Positions 10,898 to 20,028 of a DNA stretch of 64,000 nucleotides are shown in pieces (the stretch's first letter is position 1; each line of letters begins with the position of its first letter). The notes under the pieces are model-generated. The model was not told the DNA's origin. It worked only from the letters and a program-made list of their open reading frames with translations, and ran no database searches. This DNA comes from Gemmobacter caeni. Lineage in GTDB: Bacteria; Pseudomonadota; Alphaproteobacteria; Rhodobacterales; Rhodobacteraceae. The DNA lies in the NCBI RefSeq assembly GCF_003054195.1, contig NZ_QBKP01000013.1, positions 61,485 to 125,484 of the forward strand, given 5' to 3'. Made by a program: the position numbers and the translations under genes.

Positions 10898-11211
10898 GGC
10901 TGGTCCCCCAGCCGGCGCGCGCCGATCTGGCGCTGGATCACCATGCCCTCGCGCGCGCTCACCATGCAGGCCTGCACATTCGGGTGCCCGTCGATGGTGA
11001 CAAGGCAGTCGAAACACACCCCCATCATGCAATAGGGCGCGCGCCCCGCGCCGGTGACAGGCGTCTGGCGCGTGGCGCCCCCGCTGTGCGCCAGCAGCGC
11101 CGCGGCGACGCTTTCGCCCGGCCGGGCCAGCACGGGCACCCCGTCCAGCATCAGGCGCAGGCTGCGCGGGGCGGCGCCGGGGGCGTCACGAAAGCGCGAA
11201 GCGGCGTTCAT
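10894..11211 (-). CDS. Opine-type dehydrogenase, small [2Fe-2S] subunit (HcnA-like)
   Basis: A 105-residue ferredoxin-like (Fer2_4) subunit. The cluster ligands appear as C-x4-C-x2-C with a later Cys (APYCMMGVCFDCLV, then VQACM). The LMLDGVPV and RPGESVAAALLA strands are typical of the gamma subunit of heterotrimeric flavin opine and D-hydroxyproline dehydrogenases. I chose the start MNAASRF at 11211, inside the end of the beta-subunit gene, giving a 26-bp overlap. It probably passes electrons between the flavins or to the quinone chain. Confidence 0.85.
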   Translation of the reverse strand: MNAASRFRDAPGAAPRSLRLMLDGVPVLARPGESVAAALLAHSGGATRQTPVTGAGRAPYCMMGVCFDCLVTIDGHPNVQACMVSAREGMVIQRQIGARRLGDQP

Positions 11212-12292
11212 CGAAAGCCTCCAGATCCGGGGCGGCGGGATCGCCGTCGATCCATTCGGCCAGCCGTGTTGCGTGCAGGGGTGCCAGCGTGACCCCGCTG
11301 TGACAGGTGACAAGGAAGGCGCCCGGATGATCGGCGGAACGCTGGTAGATCGGATAGCCGTCCGGCGTCATGACGCGCAGCGCCGCCCAGGAGCGCAGCA
11401 CGCGCAGATCGGCCAGCCGGGGCCAGACCGCGACGGCGTGCTGCGCTAGTCCCACCATCGTGGTGGTCGTCTCGGTGTCGCAGTCGGTCTCGGCCTTGGT
11501 GCCGCCGATCTGAAAACCGCCCTCATCGACCTGCCGGATCGTGCTGGAGAGGAAGGGCAGGCGGTCGGCCACCCGCTCGGTGATCATCAGCTCGCCCCGC
11601 TGCGCCCGGATCGGCGCCCGGAACCCCAGCTGCGGGCCAAGATGCGCCGCCCCCAGGCCCGCGCACAGAACCACGCGGCTGGCGCGGGTCTGACGGCCGG
11701 TCTCGTCCAAAAGGGCGAAACCAGCGCCCGCTGGGCGCACGGATACGACGCTGGCGCCGCAAGTGATGCGGACCCCGCTGGCAAGGCAGGCCTGCCGCAA
11801 CGCGAAATGCAGGCGCAGCGGGTTCACATGGCCATCAAGCGGGCAGAAACTCGCCCCGACCACGCGCTGACCGATGCCGGGCAGGCGCGCCGCAAGATCG
11901 GCGTGGTTCAGGAGTTCAAAAGATAAGCGGTCGTCCAGCGCGTTGGCCTGCCGGTGCAGGTCGTGGCCGAAAGCCTCATATTCCGCAGCGTCGGTGAAGA
12001 ACTCGTAGCCGCCCTGCTGACACAGCGCCAGATCGACGTCGACCAGCCCTGACAGGCGTTTCGCAAAGTCGGGCCAGGCCTGCACCGCCTGAAAAGACCA
12101 GCGCGCATAGGGCGCATAGCCTGCGCCCTTGCCCTGCAACCAGACCAGCCCGAAATTCCCCTGCGAAGCGCGCATGTCGCCGTCGCGCCCGTCCAGCACC
12201 AGCACCTCATGCCCGCGCGCCGCAAGCCCGAGGGCCACGCACAGCCCTACGATGCCCCCGCCAATGATTGCTGTGCCTGCTTGCGCTGACAT
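11186..12292 (-). CDS. Opine-type dehydrogenase, DAO-family FAD subunit (OoxB/NoxB/HcnC-like)
   Basis: A 368-residue FAD-dependent oxidoreductase of the D-amino acid oxidase superfamily. The dinucleotide fold is AIIGGGIVGLCVALGLAARG and the closing FAD contacts are in FLVTCHSGVTLAPLHA. This is the expected catalytic beta subunit, whose site oxidises the secondary amine of an opine or D-hydroxyproline-like substrate to an imine. It is the first gene of the minus-strand operon and is transcribed divergently from a LysR gene 96 bp away. With arginase and cyclodeaminase downstream, octopine- or nopaline-like arginine opines are the best substrate guess. Confidence 0.85.
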   Translation of the reverse strand: MSAQAGTAIIGGGIVGLCVALGLAARGHEVLVLDGRDGDMRASQGNFGLVWLQGKGAGYAPYARWSFQAVQAWPDFAKRLSGLVDVDLALCQQGGYEFFTDAAEYEAFGHDLHRQANALDDRLSFELLNHADLAARLPGIGQRVVGASFCPLDGHVNPLRLHFALRQACLASGVRITCGASVVSVRPAGAGFALLDETGRQTRASRVVLCAGLGAAHLGPQLGFRAPIRAQRGELMITERVADRLPFLSSTIRQVDEGGFQIGGTKAETDCDTETTTTMVGLAQHAVAVWPRLADLRVLRSWAALRVMTPDGYPIYQRSADHPGAFLVTCHSGVTLAPLHATRLAEWIDGDPAAPDLEAFDERRFALS

Positions 12293-12388
12293 GGCCGATC
12301 TCCCCTTGCTGCAGGGATGACAGATCAGGGGCGAATATGTAAAATCCGAAGAATCGCGCTATCCATACGTCAATGCTATGAGTCTGAC

Positions 12389-13318
12389 ATGCGGCTTTCC
12401 CATCGGCAGATCGAGGCCTTCCGCGCCATCATCGAAAGCGGCTCGGTCACGGCCGCCGCCGATCTGCTGTTCCTAACCCAACCCTCGGTCAGCCGCCTGC
12501 TGGCCGATCTTGAGGCCGAACTCGGCTTTGCGCTGTTCGCCCGCATCGGCCGCAGCCTGACGCCCACGCCCGAGGCCGACGCGCTATATGAGGAGGTGCG
12601 GCGGTCGTTCGTCGGGCTTCAGGAAATCTCCCGCGTGGCCGATGACATCCGGCAATACCGCAGCGGCAGCCTGAAGATCGCGGCGATGCCGGCCCTTGGA
12701 TTGCAGTTCCTGCCTGGCGCCATAGCCGACTTCACCGCTGAGCGGCCCGGCATCGCCGTCTCGCTTCGGGTGCGCAGTTCGCATGCCGTGGTGCAGCACC
12801 TCAGTTCGCAGCAATTCGACGTGGGTTTCAGCGCGCTGGACTTCGATCTGCCGGCGATCCGGCGCGAACCGCTGGGAACAATGCCCATGCTGGCGGTGCT
12901 GCCGCCCGGCCATGCGCTCTGTGACAAGACGGTGCTGGAACCGCAGGATTTCCACCAACGGCCCTTCATCGCCCTTGGCAGCGAGATCAGCACAAGGTCC
13001 GACACCGACCGCTTCTTTGCCGATCATGGCATCAAGCCCCGCGTGGTCGCCGAGGCGCAACTGTCCTTCGCCATCTGCGCCATGGTCGCCGGAGGCGCGG
13101 GCGTTTCGATCGTCGAGCCGGTGACGGCGCAGCATTGCGCGCATCTCGGCATGGTCGTGGCCCGTCCGATCCGCCCGGTTCAGCCCTTCACCTATGACAT
13201 CCTCACCCCGGCCCTGCGCCCCGCTTCGCGGCTGGTCAGCGATCTGGTGCAGCGGGTCCGCCAGCGGTTTGCCGGGCTTGCCGCGACAGAGGCTCAATCC
13301 CCCGGCGACAGGGCGTGA
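12389..13318 (+). CDS. LysR-type regulator of the opine operon (OccR/NocR-like)
   Basis: A 309-residue LysR protein. The N-terminal winged helix-turn-helix is RLSHRQIEAFRAIIESGSVT...LTQPSVSRLLADLE, followed by an effector domain (AAMPALGLQFLPGAIADF). OccR and NocR have the same opening (RQVEAFRA) and the same AAMPAL segment after the linker. I took MRLSHRQ as the start because the upstream in-frame ATG adds 24 residues unlike the family. It is divergent from the nine-gene operon it probably activates when the opine binds. Its 3' end overlaps the next, convergent LysR gene by 25 bp. Confidence 0.88.
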   Translation: MRLSHRQIEAFRAIIESGSVTAAADLLFLTQPSVSRLLADLEAELGFALFARIGRSLTPTPEADALYEEVRRSFVGLQEISRVADDIRQYRSGSLKIAAMPALGLQFLPGAIADFTAERPGIAVSLRVRSSHAVVQHLSSQQFDVGFSALDFDLPAIRREPLGTMPMLAVLPPGHALCDKTVLEPQDFHQRPFIALGSEISTRSDTDRFFADHGIKPRVVAEAQLSFAICAMVAGGAGVSIVEPVTAQHCAHLGMVVARPIRPVQPFTYDILTPALRPASRLVSDLVQRVRQRFAGLAATEAQSPGDRA

Positions 13319-14166
13319 AGGCTTTGCCAGAACGTCTCGACCACCGGGGGTGCGGGCCGCGTGGTCTGGCGGATCTTCAACAGGTGCCGAAAGGCGCCAG
13401 GGTCGTCGGGCTGCAAGAAGGAGAGCGCGCCGCCCGTTGCACGCATCGCGCTTTCGGGCAGGATCGTGGCGCCCAGCCCGGCATGAACGAAAGCCAGAAG
13501 GGCCGTGGTATTGCGCGATTCAAGGCCTGAGCGCAGCACCAGCCCTTCGACGGCAGGGTTCTTCACCATCCCGCAGAGCGGGTTGACGATCATCGGCTCC
13601 AGTTCCGTCAGTGCCCAATCCCTGCGGCCCTCGCTTGCCGCGCGGTCGATGGGGCCACCCACCCGGCAGACGATGCCCAGCGGCGTGCGTTCGATCAGCG
13701 TTCCTTCGCCGGCGTTTTCCGGTGCCGCCGAAACGATGCCGATATCCGCCTCGTCATTCTCGATCCGGCGGCGGACCGAGGCGCTGTCCACATCGTTGAT
13801 TTCCAACCGCACATCCGGGCGTTCGCGGCGAAACCGCAGGATCACCGGGGGCAACAGACCGATGGTCGCAGACGGCACCGCCGCGATCCGCACCAGCCCG
13901 CCGGTCGCGGTGGCATAGCGGCGGATCGCGCCGACGCTGCGCTCGAACGCCTCGTTGGCGCGGCGGCTTTCCTCCAGCACCAGAAGGCCGAGCGGTGTCA
14001 GGCGGCTCTTGCGGCCAGCCTCGAACAGCGCGCCTCCGACCTCCTGTTCCAGTTGCAAGAGCATCATCGAGACGGCCGAGGGCGTTCTGCCGAGGGCCTC
14101 GGCCGCACGGGCCAGAGACCCCTGCGCGGCGGTGGTCTGGAAGACGCGCAGCATCTCGAGTTTCAT
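13294..14166 (-). CDS. LysR-type regulator
   Basis: A 290-residue LysR protein: helix-turn-helix at residues 1-60 (KLEMLRVFQTTAAQGSLARAAEALGRTPSAVS), then an effector domain beginning VRIAAVPSATIGLLPPVILRF. It is divergent from the aldehyde dehydrogenase operon with a 90-bp shared promoter region, so that operon is its likely target. The convergent 25-bp overlap with the opine regulator gene places the two regulons back to back. Confidence 0.88.
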   Translation of the reverse strand: MKLEMLRVFQTTAAQGSLARAAEALGRTPSAVSMMLLQLEQEVGGALFEAGRKSRLTPLGLLVLEESRRANEAFERSVGAIRRYATATGGLVRIAAVPSATIGLLPPVILRFRRERPDVRLEINDVDSASVRRRIENDEADIGIVSAAPENAGEGTLIERTPLGIVCRVGGPIDRAASEGRRDWALTELEPMIVNPLCGMVKNPAVEGLVLRSGLESRNTTALLAFVHAGLGATILPESAMRATGGALSFLQPDDPGAFRHLLKIRQTTRPAPPVVETFWQSLHALSPGD

Positions 14167-14186
14167 TTCAGTTTTCCTGCAATTTC

Positions 14187-14212
14187 ATTCAGAACTTCAA
14201 GATTGCCTGAAT
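14187..14212. promoter_or_regulatory. Candidate LysR operator between divergent genes
   Basis: ATTCAG and CTGAAT form a perfect inverted repeat with a 14-base spacer, midway between the LysR start and the aldehyde dehydrogenase start. LysR sites are usually interrupted dyads of about this size. Assignment rests on position and symmetry only. Confidence 0.5.
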
Positions 14213-14256
14213 TGATAGGCGCACCCTAAACCGGATGCAAAGGAAAGTGAGGCGCC

Positions 14257-15708
14257 ATGACCCAGAATCAGCATCTTCATATCGCGGGCCGCTGGCAGTC
14301 CGGCATCTCGACGGTCGAGAACCGCAACCCGTCCGACCTGTCGGACCTGATCGGCCATTATGACCAGGCCAGCGCCGAGCAGCTGGATCAGGCGCTGGAC
14401 GCGGCGCGGGAGGCCCAGCCGGTCTGGTGGGCGGCCGGCATCCAGAAACGCCATGACGTGCTGATGGCCATCGGCACCGAGCTGATGGCCCGCGCCGGGG
14501 AAATCGGCCGCATCATCGCGCGCGAGGAAGGCAAGCCCTTGGCCGAGGGCAAGGGCGAAACCTATCGCGCCGGCCAGTTCTTTACCTATTACGCGGCGGA
14601 ATGTCTGCGCAATCAGGGTGATCTGGCCGAAAGCGTGCGCCCCGGCATCGAGATCGACGTGCGGCGCGAGCCGGTGGGCGTGGTAGCGATCGTCAGCCCG
14701 TGGAATTTCCCGGTGGCGACACCGGCATGGAAGATCGCGCCCGCGCTGGCCTTTGGCAATGCCGTGGTCTGGAAGCCCGCCAACCTGACCCCCGCCAGTG
14801 CGGTGGCGCTGGCCGAAATCATCGCGCGGCAGGATATTCCGCCGGGCTTGTTCAACCTGGTGCTGGGTTCGGGCCGCGAGGTCGGGCAGCGGCTGGTCGA
14901 AAGCCCCAAGGTGGATGCGATCAGCTTTACCGGCTCGGTGGGCGTCGGGCGCGGCATCGCGGCCGCAGCCGTGGCCAACATGACCAAGGTGCAGATGGAG
15001 ATGGGGTCCAAGAACCCCATGCTCATCATGGACGATTGTGACCTGGATCTGGCCGTCACTCATGCCGCCAATGCGGCCTTTGGCGGGACGGGGCAGAAAT
15101 GCACCGCAGCCAGCCGGCTGATCGTGCATTCCACGATCCATGACCAGTTCGCCGAGCGTCTGGTCGCGGCGGCCAAGGCGTTCAAGGTCGGCCACGCGCT
15201 GCAAGACGGCACCCAGATTGGCCCGGTGGTCAGCGAAAGCCAGCTTGCCCAGAACCTCGCCTATGTCGAAAAGGGCCGCGCCGAGGGCGCAGAGCTGCTG
15301 TGCGGCGGCGACCGTGTGGAACGCGAGACCCAGGGCTATTTCATGGCCCCTGCCGTGCTGGCCGGAACCCGCAATGACATGACCGTCAACCGCGAGGAAA
15401 TGTTCGCACCGATTACCTGCCTGATCAAGGCCGACAACTATGCGGAGGCGCTGTCCATCGCCAATGACAGCCAGTTCGGCCTGACCGCCGGGATCATGAC
15501 CCGCAGCCTCTCGCGCGCCAGTCATTTCCGCGCCAACATGCGGGCGGGCTGCGTCATGGTGAACCTGCCCACCGCCGGCACCGATTACCATGTGCCCTTT
15601 GGCGGACGCGGCGCGTCCAGCTTTGGTTCGCGCGAACAGGGACGCTACGCAGCCGAGTTCTACACCAGCGTGAAGACCGCCTATGTCGCCGCGGGGGCGC
15701 CGGAATGA
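14257..15708 (+). CDS. NAD(P)-dependent aldehyde dehydrogenase
   Basis: A 483-residue aldehyde dehydrogenase. Seen are SPWNFPVATPAWKIAPALAFGN, WKPANLTP, the FTGSVGVGR cofactor loop, the Glu general base in QMEMGSKNP (about residue 250) and the catalytic Cys in GGTGQKCTAAS (about residue 286). Length and motifs resemble alpha-ketoglutarate semialdehyde and succinate semialdehyde dehydrogenases, which end hydroxyproline and similar pathways. The exact aldehyde is not determined. It is first in the operon after the divergent LysR gene; its stop overlaps the dipeptidase start (ATGA). Confidence 0.85.
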   Translation: MTQNQHLHIAGRWQSGISTVENRNPSDLSDLIGHYDQASAEQLDQALDAAREAQPVWWAAGIQKRHDVLMAIGTELMARAGEIGRIIAREEGKPLAEGKGETYRAGQFFTYYAAECLRNQGDLAESVRPGIEIDVRREPVGVVAIVSPWNFPVATPAWKIAPALAFGNAVVWKPANLTPASAVALAEIIARQDIPPGLFNLVLGSGREVGQRLVESPKVDAISFTGSVGVGRGIAAAAVANMTKVQMEMGSKNPMLIMDDCDLDLAVTHAANAAFGGTGQKCTAASRLIVHSTIHDQFAERLVAAAKAFKVGHALQDGTQIGPVVSESQLAQNLAYVEKGRAEGAELLCGGDRVERETQGYFMAPAVLAGTRNDMTVNREEMFAPITCLIKADNYAEALSIANDSQFGLTAGIMTRSLSRASHFRANMRAGCVMVNLPTAGTDYHVPFGGRGASSFGSREQGRYAAEFYTSVKTAYVAAGAPE

Positions 15709-16718
15709 CGCCGCTGATCGACGGCCTGCAATACGCCAACTGGTCGGAAAAGATCTTTCGCCAGATGCGCGCCGGTGGCGTGGATGCGGTGCATGTCACC
15801 ATCACCTATCACGAGACCTTCCGCGAGACGGTGCAGGTGATCGAACGCTGGAACCGATGGTTCGAGCTGTTCCCCGACCTGATCTTTCAGGGGCGGACAG
15901 CCGCCGATGTGAGCCGCGCCCGCGACACCGGGCGCACCGCGATCTTCTTCGGCTCGCAGAATCCGTCCTGCATCGAGGACGACATCGGCCTGGTCGAGGT
16001 GCTGCACACGCTAGGCCTGAGGTTCATGCAACTGACCTACAACAATCAGTCGCTGCTGGCCTCGGGCTGCTACGAAGACACCGACAGCGGGTTGACCCGC
16101 ATGGGCCGCGCCGTGGTTTCCGAGATGAACCGCGTCGGCATGGTCGTGGACATGAGCCATTCGGCCGAACGTTCCACGCTCGAGGCGATTGAGCACTCGA
16201 CGCGGCCGATCACCATCAGCCACGCCAATCTGCACAGCTGGCACCCGGCGCTGCGCAACAAGTCGGATACGCTGCTGCGCGCGCTTGGCCAATCCGGCGG
16301 GTTTCTGGGTCTGTCGGTGTATCCGCATCACCTCAAGGGCGGCAGCGCCTGCACGCTTCAGGACTGGTGCGACATGGTGGCCCGCGCGCTGGATCTGGTC
16401 GGTCCCCGTCAGGTTGGGATCGGTACCGATCTGTGCCAAGACCAGCCCGACAGCATCGTCGAATGGATGCGAACCGGGCGTTGGACCAAGACGGTGGATT
16501 ACGGCGAAGGCAGTGCCGATGCGCCGGGGTTTCCGCCGATGCCCGCATGGTTCCACGACAACCGCGATTTCGGCAGCCTCCGCGCGGGGCTCAAGGCGGC
16601 AGGGCTGGATCTCGCTGCTATCGACGGCGTGATGGGCGGCAATTGGCATCGCTTTTTTGAGATCAGTTTCGGTCCCGCTGAGATGCCACAAACACTATCG
16701 AGGCGCGCTGTCGGTTGA
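15705..16718 (+). CDS. M19 (membrane dipeptidase)-like amidohydrolase with altered metal site
   Basis: A 337-residue protein of the renal-dipeptidase family. Conserved pieces are LRFMQLTYNNQS, GCYEDTDSGL, VVDMSHSAERST, ITISHANLHS and VGIGTDLCQD. The family's first metal motif, normally Asp-Gly-His-x-Asp near the N-terminus, reads IDGLQYANW here, so both the His and the second Asp are missing. From memory, Pseudomonas genes beside dimethylglycine-catabolic genes encode homologues with the same loss. A plain dipeptidase role is therefore doubtful. It overlaps the upstream gene by 4 bp and precedes a BCCT carrier gene. Confidence 0.8.
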   Translation: MTPLIDGLQYANWSEKIFRQMRAGGVDAVHVTITYHETFRETVQVIERWNRWFELFPDLIFQGRTAADVSRARDTGRTAIFFGSQNPSCIEDDIGLVEVLHTLGLRFMQLTYNNQSLLASGCYEDTDSGLTRMGRAVVSEMNRVGMVVDMSHSAERSTLEAIEHSTRPITISHANLHSWHPALRNKSDTLLRALGQSGGFLGLSVYPHHLKGGSACTLQDWCDMVARALDLVGPRQVGIGTDLCQDQPDSIVEWMRTGRWTKTVDYGEGSADAPGFPPMPAWFHDNRDFGSLRAGLKAAGLDLAAIDGVMGGNWHRFFEISFGPAEMPQTLSRRAVG

Positions 16719-16755
16719 CGGCGGCCCCATGACACAACGTTCAGGGAGGAACGAC

Positions 16756-18303
16756 ATGGCAGATATTTCGATGGAGGGAGGCCGCAGCGCCTTGCAGCGG
16801 ATCAACAGACCGCTGTTCGCGCTGTCGGGTGGGTTTATCCTGCTGTTTTGTCTATACGCGCTTGTGGACCTTGACGGGCTTTCGGCGGCGGTTGACTGGG
16901 GCTTTGCCGTTTCGGCCAAGTACTTCGGCCTTTACTGGCAGATCCTGATGCTGGCCACATTCTTGATCAGCCTTGTCCTTTGCGTGCTGCCTGGCGGCCG
17001 CACGCGCCTTGGCGGGCTGTCGATGCCCGAGTTCAAGACCTTCAACTGGGCGTCGATGATCATGTGCACGCTGCTGGCTGGTGGCGGCGTGTTCTGGGCC
17101 GCAGGGGAGCCGATCGCGCATTTCCTGTCCACCCCGCCGCTGTTCGGCGAGGCGCCGGCCGATCTTCAGGCCCGCGCCAATATTGCAATGGCGCAAAGCT
17201 TTCTGCATTGGGGCTTTCTGGCCTGGGCGATCCTCGGTTCGCTTTCGGGCGTCATGCTGATGCATTACCACTATGACAAAGGCCTGCCGCTGGCGCCGCG
17301 CACGCTGCTCTATCCCGTGTTCGGCGACCGGGCGATCAACGGTCCCATCGGCCTGATTGCGGACGCCACCTGCATCGTCGCCGTGGTTGCGGGCACGGTC
17401 GGGCCGATCGGTTTCCTTGGTCTGCAGATGTCTTATGGCATCAATGCCCTGACCGGCATTCCCGATACCTTCGCCACGCAGGCCGTGGTGATCATGGCGC
17501 TGGTCGCGGTCTATACGCTGTCGGCCATTTCGGGCCTGGCCAAGGGTATCCAGATGCTGTCCACGCTGAACGTGATCCTGGCGCTCGGCCTTCTGGTCTT
17601 CCTTCTGGTATTCGGGCCGACCACGGCCATGCTGACCAGCTTCTTCGGCGGCATGGGCGTCTATCTTGAGAACTTCTTCCAGATGTCGATGTATCGCGGC
17701 GAGGCGGGGATGTTCGGCGAACCCGGCTGGCTGGGCTGGTGGACCGTGTTCTTCTGGGGCTGGTTCATGGGCTATGGTCCGCTGATGGCGATCTTCATCG
17801 CCCGGGTCAGCCGTGGCCGGTCGATCCGCCAGATCGTCCTCATGCTGTCAATTGCGGCACCGCTGATCACCAATTTCTGGTTCACCATTATCGGCGGGTC
17901 GGGCATCGCCTTCGAAATGGCCTCGCCCGGGGTCATTGCCGGACCGTTCGAGGGCTTCAACCTGCCCGCCGCGCTGCTGGCAATCACCAGCGCCATGCCG
18001 GCCGGGTTCATCCTGTCGATCCTGTTTCTGATCCTGACCATGATCTTTGTGGCCACCACCAGCGATTCGATGAGCTATGTGATCTCGGCGGCGATGTCCG
18101 AGGGCGAACCCTCAGTTGCGCTGCGCGCCTTTTGGGGGATTGCCATGGGGGTGATGGCGCTAATCCTGATCTCGACCGGGTCGGGCGGCATTGGCAAGCT
18201 GCAAAGCTTCATCGTCGTGACGGCAGTTCCGGTATCGATCATCCTGCTGCCATCGCTATGGGACGCGCTGCGAATCACCCTGATGCTGGGCCGCAAGGCC
18301 TGA
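16756..18303 (+). CDS. BCCT-family transporter (betaine/carnitine/choline type)
   Basis: A 515-residue carrier with about 12 membrane helices. The family core is present around residues 325-355: WWTVFFWGWFMGYGPL followed by FIARVSRGRSIRQ. BCCT carriers take up quaternary or methylated amines such as betaine, carnitine and DMSP using Na+ or H+. I chose the ATG after GGGAGG at 16743-16748; longer in-frame reading would overlap the dipeptidase gene. It suggests that the operon's substrate is a betaine-like or related zwitterion. Confidence 0.9.
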   Translation: MADISMEGGRSALQRINRPLFALSGGFILLFCLYALVDLDGLSAAVDWGFAVSAKYFGLYWQILMLATFLISLVLCVLPGGRTRLGGLSMPEFKTFNWASMIMCTLLAGGGVFWAAGEPIAHFLSTPPLFGEAPADLQARANIAMAQSFLHWGFLAWAILGSLSGVMLMHYHYDKGLPLAPRTLLYPVFGDRAINGPIGLIADATCIVAVVAGTVGPIGFLGLQMSYGINALTGIPDTFATQAVVIMALVAVYTLSAISGLAKGIQMLSTLNVILALGLLVFLLVFGPTTAMLTSFFGGMGVYLENFFQMSMYRGEAGMFGEPGWLGWWTVFFWGWFMGYGPLMAIFIARVSRGRSIRQIVLMLSIAAPLITNFWFTIIGGSGIAFEMASPGVIAGPFEGFNLPAALLAITSAMPAGFILSILFLILTMIFVATTSDSMSYVISAAMSEGEPSVALRAFWGIAMGVMALILISTGSGGIGKLQSFIVVTAVPVSIILLPSLWDALRITLMLGRKA

Positions 18304-18354
18304 GTCTTCGTCCAGGGGCGCCAGCCCCCGGGCCATACGGAACCGGAGAAGAAG

Positions 18355-20028
18355 ATGAACCGCATGTTGCCCCAACCGACCGGCGATCTGGCCCGGTTCC
18401 GCCGTTCGCCAGATCAAGTGATGACGCTTGCTCGCATGGGGGCCGCCCATCCGACGCGGCTTTCGTTCCTGCGCCAGTTGCTGCGCCGAATGGAAAGCGA
18501 AGGCTGGCGCTTTGACCGCCCGCTGTGGGACATCAATGCGAAGGGTGTCGGCCGCGCGGTCTATCGCGCCATCGGCCCCGTCCGCACCTACAGCCTGGTG
18601 GCCTTTGCCCATGACCTGCCTGACGAGATGCGGTCCGACAGAGTGATTGCCACCGCCTGGGACGCGACCTTTGCCCTGTTCGATGGTAACCCCACGCGCG
18701 AGGATATTGCGCGGCTCGAAGCCAATGTCCCCCTGCAGGAGGCGGGCCGGATCACCCCGCACGAGCTGTCGCTCAGCCGCGCCAACCGCTCCGTCCGGCT
18801 GTTTGCACATGTGGTTGACCGGCTGGCGCAGGGCGAACAGCCCGACCCGGCCGAGGTCGCCGCCGTCGGCTATCTGATGCGCACCACCGCCGTCTATGGC
18901 GCGGGCAAGTTCGGCGCTGCCGACCGTTCGATCATCGCCGACCGGCCGGAAATGGCGGCCCCTTTCCAGGCCGAGATGCTCAGCGTCTGGCTTACCCGCC
19001 AGTTCACCACCGACCTTGTTGAACATCTGGCGGCATCGAGGGGCGGCGAGCGCGCGGCGCGGCTGGATCCTGCCACCCGCCGCAGCCTTGGCGTTGGCAA
19101 TTCCACCGGCCTCGGCATGGCGCCGTTCCTTGTGCGCCATCCGGTTCTCATGAACAACTGGATGCGCGCACGGGAAGAAGCGCTAGCCCGCGTCCGCGCC
19201 CTGCCGACAGCCGATGCCGACAGCCTTCAGTCCCTGAATGCTGCGCTGGCCGAGGCCCGTCGCAACGCCGGACTGTGGCAGTCCGAGCACCCCATCCAGG
19301 TTGCAAAGCTGAAGGATCTCGATGCCGATCTTGACCTGATAGCAAACAAGCTTACGAACTGGCCCCGAACTTCACCCTATCCTTGGGACGATCTTTGGCA
19401 CTGGGGCGAGGTCACGCTGACGCTGGAGGGGCAAGAGGCGCTTCTGTCCCTGATGCTTGAACCGCATGGAAAGCTCATCGACGATCTCGGCCCCACCATG
19501 TCCGCCGACGAGGCCATTGCAGCGCGCATCGATGGTGCAATGACCGTCGAGACCCTGCGTCGGCTGATCCGCGAGCATTTCCGCTGGGCGCTGGATATCG
19601 ACTTCCGTGATTCCGCGAACGATGCCCGCTTCTGGTATGTGTCTGAGGAAAAGCTCGAACCGCGGTTGGGCGAACGTCACAGCGAAGACGGTGCCGAATT
19701 GGAACAACCACTCTGCATCGCCCGGCTGGTGCAGGAGCTGCACATCGCACTTCAAGGCGAAGACGGTGACACGACCGTCGCCGCCTTCCTGATGCGCGAC
19801 CCCGGCCAGCGCTATGCTGCTCGGCGGGTGCAGATTGCCGAAGGCCACCCCTTCGCCGAAGTGCGTGACAACTTGATCGGCAAGGACATGCTGCCCATCG
19901 ACCTGATGCGCTGCAAGCTGGCCTTCTTCGGCGCCAGCCGCTTTGATCCGCGGTCCGACAAATGGGTCCGTATCAGCATGTTCCAAGACATGCCCTATCC
20001 CGATGAAATGGCCGGGAGGAACCGGTGA
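18355..20028 (+). CDS. Conserved hypothetical protein, 557 residues
   Basis: I do not recognise a domain. The protein is soluble, without a signal peptide or membrane segment, and rich in Arg, Ala and acidic residues. Notable stretches are GWRFDRPLWDINAKGVGRAVY near residue 45, YGAGKFGAADRS near 180, NNWMRAREEAL, and YPWDDLWHWGEVTLTLEG near 340. A good GGAG ribosome site precedes the ATG, and its stop overlaps the next start (ATGA), so it is translated with the DUF3726-like gene. Placement inside a transporter/dehydrogenase operon argues for an enzymatic step or complex assembly in catabolism of the imported compound. Confidence 0.75.
   Translation: MNRMLPQPTGDLARFRRSPDQVMTLARMGAAHPTRLSFLRQLLRRMESEGWRFDRPLWDINAKGVGRAVYRAIGPVRTYSLVAFAHDLPDEMRSDRVIATAWDATFALFDGNPTREDIARLEANVPLQEAGRITPHELSLSRANRSVRLFAHVVDRLAQGEQPDPAEVAAVGYLMRTTAVYGAGKFGAADRSIIADRPEMAAPFQAEMLSVWLTRQFTTDLVEHLAASRGGERAARLDPATRRSLGVGNSTGLGMAPFLVRHPVLMNNWMRAREEALARVRALPTADADSLQSLNAALAEARRNAGLWQSEHPIQVAKLKDLDADLDLIANKLTNWPRTSPYPWDDLWHWGEVTLTLEGQEALLSLMLEPHGKLIDDLGPTMSADEAIAARIDGAMTVETLRRLIREHFRWALDIDFRDSANDARFWYVSEEKLEPRLGERHSEDGAELEQPLCIARLVQELHIALQGEDGDTTVAAFLMRDPGQRYAARRVQIAEGHPFAEVRDNLIGKDMLPIDLMRCKLAFFGASRFDPRSDKWVRISMFQDMPYPDEMAGRNR

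Noticed and set aside
11186..11313. Earlier start at 11313 for the small [2Fe-2S] subunit
   Set aside because: It would add 34 residues that are antisense-like and overlap the DAO subunit gene by 128 bp; the later ATG matches family length.
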